Part shown: piece after piece, positions 6,452 through 9,328 of the stretch | Position numbering within the stretch: position 1 is the first letter of the stretch | Layout: each line of letters starts with the position of its first letter | Assembly (NCBI GenBank): GCA_001805125.1 | Contig: MHEF01000140.1 | Location: 1 to 9,328, forward strand | Length of the DNA: 9,328 nt | Source of the DNA: Nitrospirae bacterium RBG_13_39_12 | GTDB lineage: Bacteria; Nitrospirota; Thermodesulfovibrionia; Thermodesulfovibrionales; SM23-35 | Reading direction: 5' to 3' | Notes under the pieces: model-generated | Told to the model about the DNA's origin: nothing | What the model saw: the letters and a program-made list of their open reading frames with translations, nothing else | The model's database searches: none | Program-made: the position numbers and the translations under genes

Positions 6452-8134
6452 TTATATTCCCTGTGACTGCTTTAGATATCCAACAACAATGTCCCCCTTG
6501 CTATTTTTTAAAAAATGCGAATAAACTTTGTTCCAGGCAATTTCTCGGGATAATATTTCTCTCTCATTTTCTGTGTTAAGATATTGAGTATCAAAAATAA
6601 AATATATTTTTCCCCCAGTATTAACAAGGGATTTCAGTTGAGAAAAATTATCCAGTTGTATCACTTCTTTGTCTAAATAACAGGTTGTTCCCAGAAACCT
6701 ATCGTACCCTATCTCATAAATTACGCCTATGTCTTCAGGAAGTAAAGGGTTGATTTGTTTCGCAATGCTTTTGGGATTATTTTCTTTCTTTAAATCTAAT
6801 TGGGTATCGATAGCAACACAGGTAAGGTAAAAAAGACCGGTATTCAATATGATCCATATCGGGACAGTACGCAGCAGTATAGACCTCGTCTTATACAGGA
6901 TATACAAATTCAGCAGCAAAAGCAAAAAAACTAAAAAAATCAGAGAGGGAGTAAGGGATATCTCTGTTTTTATAAAAAGCAAGACAATAAACGTAACGAC
7001 GGATGAAATTAGTGCTGTCCACAAACATAATTTTAAGAGACCCTTGAAAAAGTTCTGAATTTCCGGATTTTCCTTTGCCTTCTGCAGGTAGAATTCAAAT
7101 ACCGCAGCAGTCCCGATGGCAACAAAAGGACCTGCTGGGAGGAAATACCGGACCCTTGCATTGGGAAGCAGCCAGTACAAAGGGAAATTGACAACAACTA
7201 TAATGAAACAATAAATTAGAATTTCATTTTGAAAAACCTCTTTTGCTTTCTTTCTCAGGTTTTTATAATAAACAAGAGGGATAAGGAACAACATACACGG
7301 CAAAAAGGAAGCAACCGCCCCTATAGGGTATGTGAGTATATGTTGAAGGAATGAAAGAGAATGTTTGCTTTCTGCCCGTTCAGCTATCTGACTTGCCCAC
7401 ATCTTCAGATATTCATCAGGAGTCACCCATTGCAAAACAAAAAATAGATAAAGAGCAAGGACAAAGAAAAAACAGAAAAAACCTATGAGATGATATCTTG
7501 AGAAGAAAAATGACAAGTTCTTCCTATAAAAAAGATAAGCGAAAATGGAGAGATAAAAATATCCGATAATCTGAGGCCCTTTTGCAAGAAACCCGATCCC
7601 CAATAATGTCAATGAAACACTCCAGAGTATAAGGGGTTTCCGCTGTATTGTATATCCATTTATCCAGATCAAGAGGATAAGGGTAACGAAAAAGATAAAG
7701 AGGGTGTCTATTTCCGCAGTCCTTCCTTTCTTTATGAGACCAATCATACCGAGCACTGTGACAGCAGCAAAAAGCCGCCCTTCTCTTTTTAACCATTTGC
7801 CGGTCATAACATAGATTGAAAAGGCCGTGGCAAATACACTCAATACAGAAGGTACGCGGGATGTCCATTCATTTACTGTGCCGAAGATACCCCCGCTTCC
7901 GGCAATGAGCCAGTTCATCATAGGAGGCTTGGTAAAATAAGGTTTACCGTGGAGTATAGGAATTATCCAGTTTCCTGTCTTCATCATTTCTTTTGCGATG
8001 ATAACCCTTACCGGTTCATTTCCATCCAATACTGGAAGACCAAGAAAGGGAAGATAAATAAACAGGGTAACAGATATAAGCAATAAACAATCTCGCACTG
8101 AATTATTCTTCGTTGTTTGAGACTTACCAAGCAT
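6452..8134 (-). CDS. ArnT/GT39-family membrane glycosyltransferase
   Basis: A GT-C enzyme of 560 residues from the chosen start, close to the ArnT length of about 550. It has a dozen or so hydrophobic segments. The first periplasmic loop carries DGNEPVRV (37-44), then GNWIIPILHGKPYFTKPPMMNWL, closely following the ArnT-family pattern of E-x-R, GDW, P-x-L-x-G-x-P-Y and KPP. GRTAEID (137-143), LAKGP (183-187) and RVRY (327-330) also fit. ArnT itself puts aminoarabinose from undecaprenyl phosphate on lipid A; members of this family transfer many sugars, so the donor is open. ATG at 8132-8134 is preferred over TTG at 8141-8143, since a weak GGGA lies just before it; two in-frame TAA codons upstream exclude anything longer. 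Its start lies inside repeat copy 2, and it diverges from the kinase gene. Confidence 0.87.
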   Translation of the reverse strand: MLGKSQTTKNNSVRDCLLLISVTLFIYLPFLGLPVLDGNEPVRVIIAKEMMKTGNWIIPILHGKPYFTKPPMMNWLIAGSGGIFGTVNEWTSRVPSVLSVFATAFSIYVMTGKWLKREGRLFAAVTVLGMIGLIKKGRTAEIDTLFIFFVTLILLIWINGYTIQRKPLILWSVSLTLLGIGFLAKGPQIIGYFYLSIFAYLFYRKNLSFFFSRYHLIGFFCFFFVLALYLFFVLQWVTPDEYLKMWASQIAERAESKHSLSFLQHILTYPIGAVASFLPCMLFLIPLVYYKNLRKKAKEVFQNEILIYCFIIVVVNFPLYWLLPNARVRYFLPAGPFVAIGTAAVFEFYLQKAKENPEIQNFFKGLLKLCLWTALISSVVTFIVLLFIKTEISLTPSLIFLVFLLLLLNLYILYKTRSILLRTVPIWIILNTGLFYLTCVAIDTQLDLKKENNPKSIAKQINPLLPEDIGVIYEIGYDRFLGTTCYLDKEVIQLDNFSQLKSLVNTGGKIYFIFDTQYLNTENEREILSREIAWNKVYSHFLKNSKGDIVVGYLKQSQGI

Positions 8135-8210
8135 AATTCCCAAATGTTATTATATATCATGCAGTATGATATACCTTTCCTTAGAACCGTTGATTAAAAC
8201 CAAATCCAAA
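8120..8210 (+). repeat. Direct repeat, copy 2 (partner at 4854-4945)
   Basis: Same orientation as copy 1 and about 3.27 kb away; 8143-8210 is near-identical to 4877-4945. This copy covers the first codons of the ArnT-like gene and most of the divergent gap to the kinase gene, so it is likely to hold regulatory signals for one or both. The matching stops abruptly after CCAAA at 8210. Confidence 0.9.
8153..8173. repeat. Palindrome TATATCAT-N5-ATGATATA (copy 2)
   Basis: The same 8-bp inverted arms as at 4887-4908, with spacer GCAGT, one base shorter. It lies between the divergent ArnT-like and kinase genes, just upstream of the ArnT-like start, a natural place for an operator. Function is inferred only. 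Confidence 0.5.
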
Positions 8211-8225
8211 GCAGTCAGAGGTTTA

Positions 8226-8243
8226 ATGGGGATTAAAGATTAA
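8226..8243 (+). other. Possible 5-codon leader ORF coupled to the kinase start
   Basis: ATG at 8226-8228, preceded by AGAGG (8217-8221) at 4 nt, opens a frame MGIKD that stops at TAA 8241-8243. That stop overlaps the kinase ATG as TAATG. The kinase ATG itself has only GGGG 11 nt upstream, so coupled re-initiation is possible. An ORF this short could be chance. Confidence 0.25.
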
Positions 8244-9010
8244 TGCTGATGGTCTTCCAAAGCACCTTGCCTGACAGTGGGCTGACACTTCCTGATAACC
8301 TTGACTCAATAATTGAAATAAAAAAATCCTTTCTTCTCAAGAAGCATGACATCTCAACAACCGTTGGTATTCTAAGTGGAAAAGATTTTGGTTTTCCCTG
8401 CGACCTGCTGGTAAAGCGTTTTAACTACCGGGGCTTTTTCGATTTTTTGTCACATAAGATCTTTCAGGGCAGGGCTAAAAGGCTCTGGGAAAAAAATCTG
8501 GAGCTTTATAATGAAGGGCTACCGGTTCCGGAACCGATATCCTTTATTGAATCTTCACTGAAACATAGGAATTCCTTTTTTATTTCCTCTGTTATAGCAA
8601 ATGCAGAGAGACTCTCGCATTTATATAAAATGGGAAAGATTAAAAACAAGGGCTTTACTACGCTGCTTGCTGAGACAATTGCAGGATGGCATCTTAAGGG
8701 CGCAGTACATGGAGACCTGAAATGGCCTAATATTCTTGTGCAGGAAAATGAAAATACCTGTAAAATCTATCTTGTAGATCTCGATCAGTCAAAGCTTTAT
8801 CCGGAGCCTTCCCTCTCAGGGATAATAAAAGATTTGAAGAGGTTTTATCGTTTCGGCCTCGAACTCGGCGCCGAAAGATGGGTTGACGCCGAGTTTTTCG
8901 ATAAATACATGGAATTCATTCCTGATAGAATAAAGAATATGATTGATCCGGCGCTCATAAGAAATGCAGCCTTCAAAGAATGGTGTAAGAAAGGGAAAAA
9001 GCGGTTATAG
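8243..9010 (+). CDS. LPS core kinase, WaaP/Kdo-kinase family
   Basis: A soluble 255-residue kinase of the lipopolysaccharide-kinase superfamily (WaaP, KdkA, InaA), which phosphorylates heptose or Kdo of the LPS inner core with ATP at the cytoplasmic face. Visible are Lys58 in LVKRF (candidate ATP lysine), the catalytic loop VHGDLKWPN (155-163) with Asp158 and Asn163, and VDLD (178-181) with a metal-binding Asp. Length is typical. It shares a collinear pattern with the kinase half of the fusion protein at 2057-3904 (for example K-x-F, x-R-x-x-F-D-x-L-S, then HGDL), so the two are related. waaG follows after 15 bp in the same direction, supporting an inner-core role, as waaG and waaP neighbour each other in enterobacteria. 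ATG at 8243 is used; ATG two codons later is possible. Whether heptose or Kdo is the target is not decidable here. Confidence 0.85.
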   Translation: MLMVFQSTLPDSGLTLPDNLDSIIEIKKSFLLKKHDISTTVGILSGKDFGFPCDLLVKRFNYRGFFDFLSHKIFQGRAKRLWEKNLELYNEGLPVPEPISFIESSLKHRNSFFISSVIANAERLSHLYKMGKIKNKGFTTLLAETIAGWHLKGAVHGDLKWPNILVQENENTCKIYLVDLDQSKLYPEPSLSGIIKDLKRFYRFGLELGAERWVDAEFFDKYMEFIPDRIKNMIDPALIRNAAFKEWCKKGKKRL

Positions 9011-9025
9011 TTTTTTCGGAAATCT

Positions 9026-9328
9026 ATGAAGATGATTTTGTGCTTATTTAAGTATTTTCCTTTTGGCGGACTCCAGCGTGATTTCTTACAGATTGCAGAG
9101 GCGTGTCAGCGCAGGGGCCATTCAATAAACATACTAACTATGGATTGGGTAGGTGATATCCCCAAGGGGTTTGATGTGTCGATACTTCCTGAAAGAGGAC
9201 ATACCAATCACCAGCGCAGTTTGAATTTCGCACGGCAGGCCGCCGGATATCTGATAAATGAAAGAGCTGATGTCGTTGTCGGTTTCAATAAAATGCCGAC
9301 TCTGGATGTGTATTACGCAGCAGATCCG
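9026..9328 (+). CDS. waaG: WaaG-type LPS core glucosyltransferase I (5' part)
   Basis: The first 101 codons of a GT4-family (GT-B) enzyme; the gene continues past the right edge. In E. coli WaaG adds the first glucose to heptose II of the LPS inner core from UDP-glucose, at the inner face of the cytoplasmic membrane. The hallmark N-terminus is KYFPFGGLQRDF (9-20), with the glycine-rich donor/acceptor loop. HTNH (59-62) and VVGFNKMPTLDVYYAADP (84-101) follow in the usual order and spacing. The ATG at 9026 has GGA 5 nt upstream; a second in-frame ATG at 9032 is less well spaced. It lies 15 bp after the kinase stop, so the two are likely cotranscribed. No defect is visible in the part present. 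Confidence 0.93.
   Translation, partial: MKMILCLFKYFPFGGLQRDFLQIAEACQRRGHSINILTMDWVGDIPKGFDVSILPERGHTNHQRSLNFARQAAGYLINERADVVVGFNKMPTLDVYYAADP

Noticed and set aside
7524..7868. A minus-strand ORF of 114 codons, and 6849-7058 on the plus strand
   Set aside because: Both are out-of-frame or antisense shadows of the ArnT-like gene, rich in Cys, Arg and His as frameshifted membrane genes usually are.

Overview
The window looks like part of a lipopolysaccharide (LPS) biosynthesis locus from a Gram-negative, AT-rich bacterium. The evidence is an MsbA-type lipid A flippase, a WaaG-type core glucosyltransferase, two LPS-kinase (WaaP/Kdo kinase family) domains and two GT-C membrane glycosyltransferases. 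I cannot fix the taxon. An environmental lineage such as Nitrospirota or Desulfobacterota is a guess from gene style only.

Layout. At the left edge is the 5' end of hisA (minus strand, histidine biosynthesis, unrelated to LPS). It diverges from msbA (295-2010, plus). Converging on msbA is a two-gene minus-strand unit: a SAM-dependent methyltransferase (3901-4548) and a 615-residue protein joining a GT4-type glycosyltransferase to a WaaP-like kinase domain (2057-3904). Stop and start of these two overlap as GTGA. The gap 4549-4953 is a graveyard. It holds a short ORF fragment, the first 35 codons of an IS4-type transposase with its ribosome site inside a stem-loop, and the first copy of a repeat of about 92 bp. 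Next come two convergent GT39/ArnT-like membrane glycosyltransferases (4954-6441 plus; 6452-8134 minus). The second repeat copy lies at 8120-8210, so the same repeat flanks this pair in the same orientation. Last come a stand-alone WaaP/Kdo-type kinase (8243-9010) and the first 101 codons of waaG (9026 to the window edge), in one plus-strand operon.

How the genes may work together (inference). WaaG and the soluble kinase would build and phosphorylate the inner core. The fused glycosyltransferase-kinase and its coupled methyltransferase would add and modify a sugar, or cap a chain. The two GT-C enzymes would add sugars from polyprenyl-phosphate donors on the periplasmic face. MsbA would flip the lipid A-core to that face.

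Most worth a second look: the flanking repeat with its palindrome and fossil gene start, the glycosyltransferase-kinase fusion coupled to a methyltransferase, and the IS remnant with its sequestered ribosome site. No wholly new system is evident.
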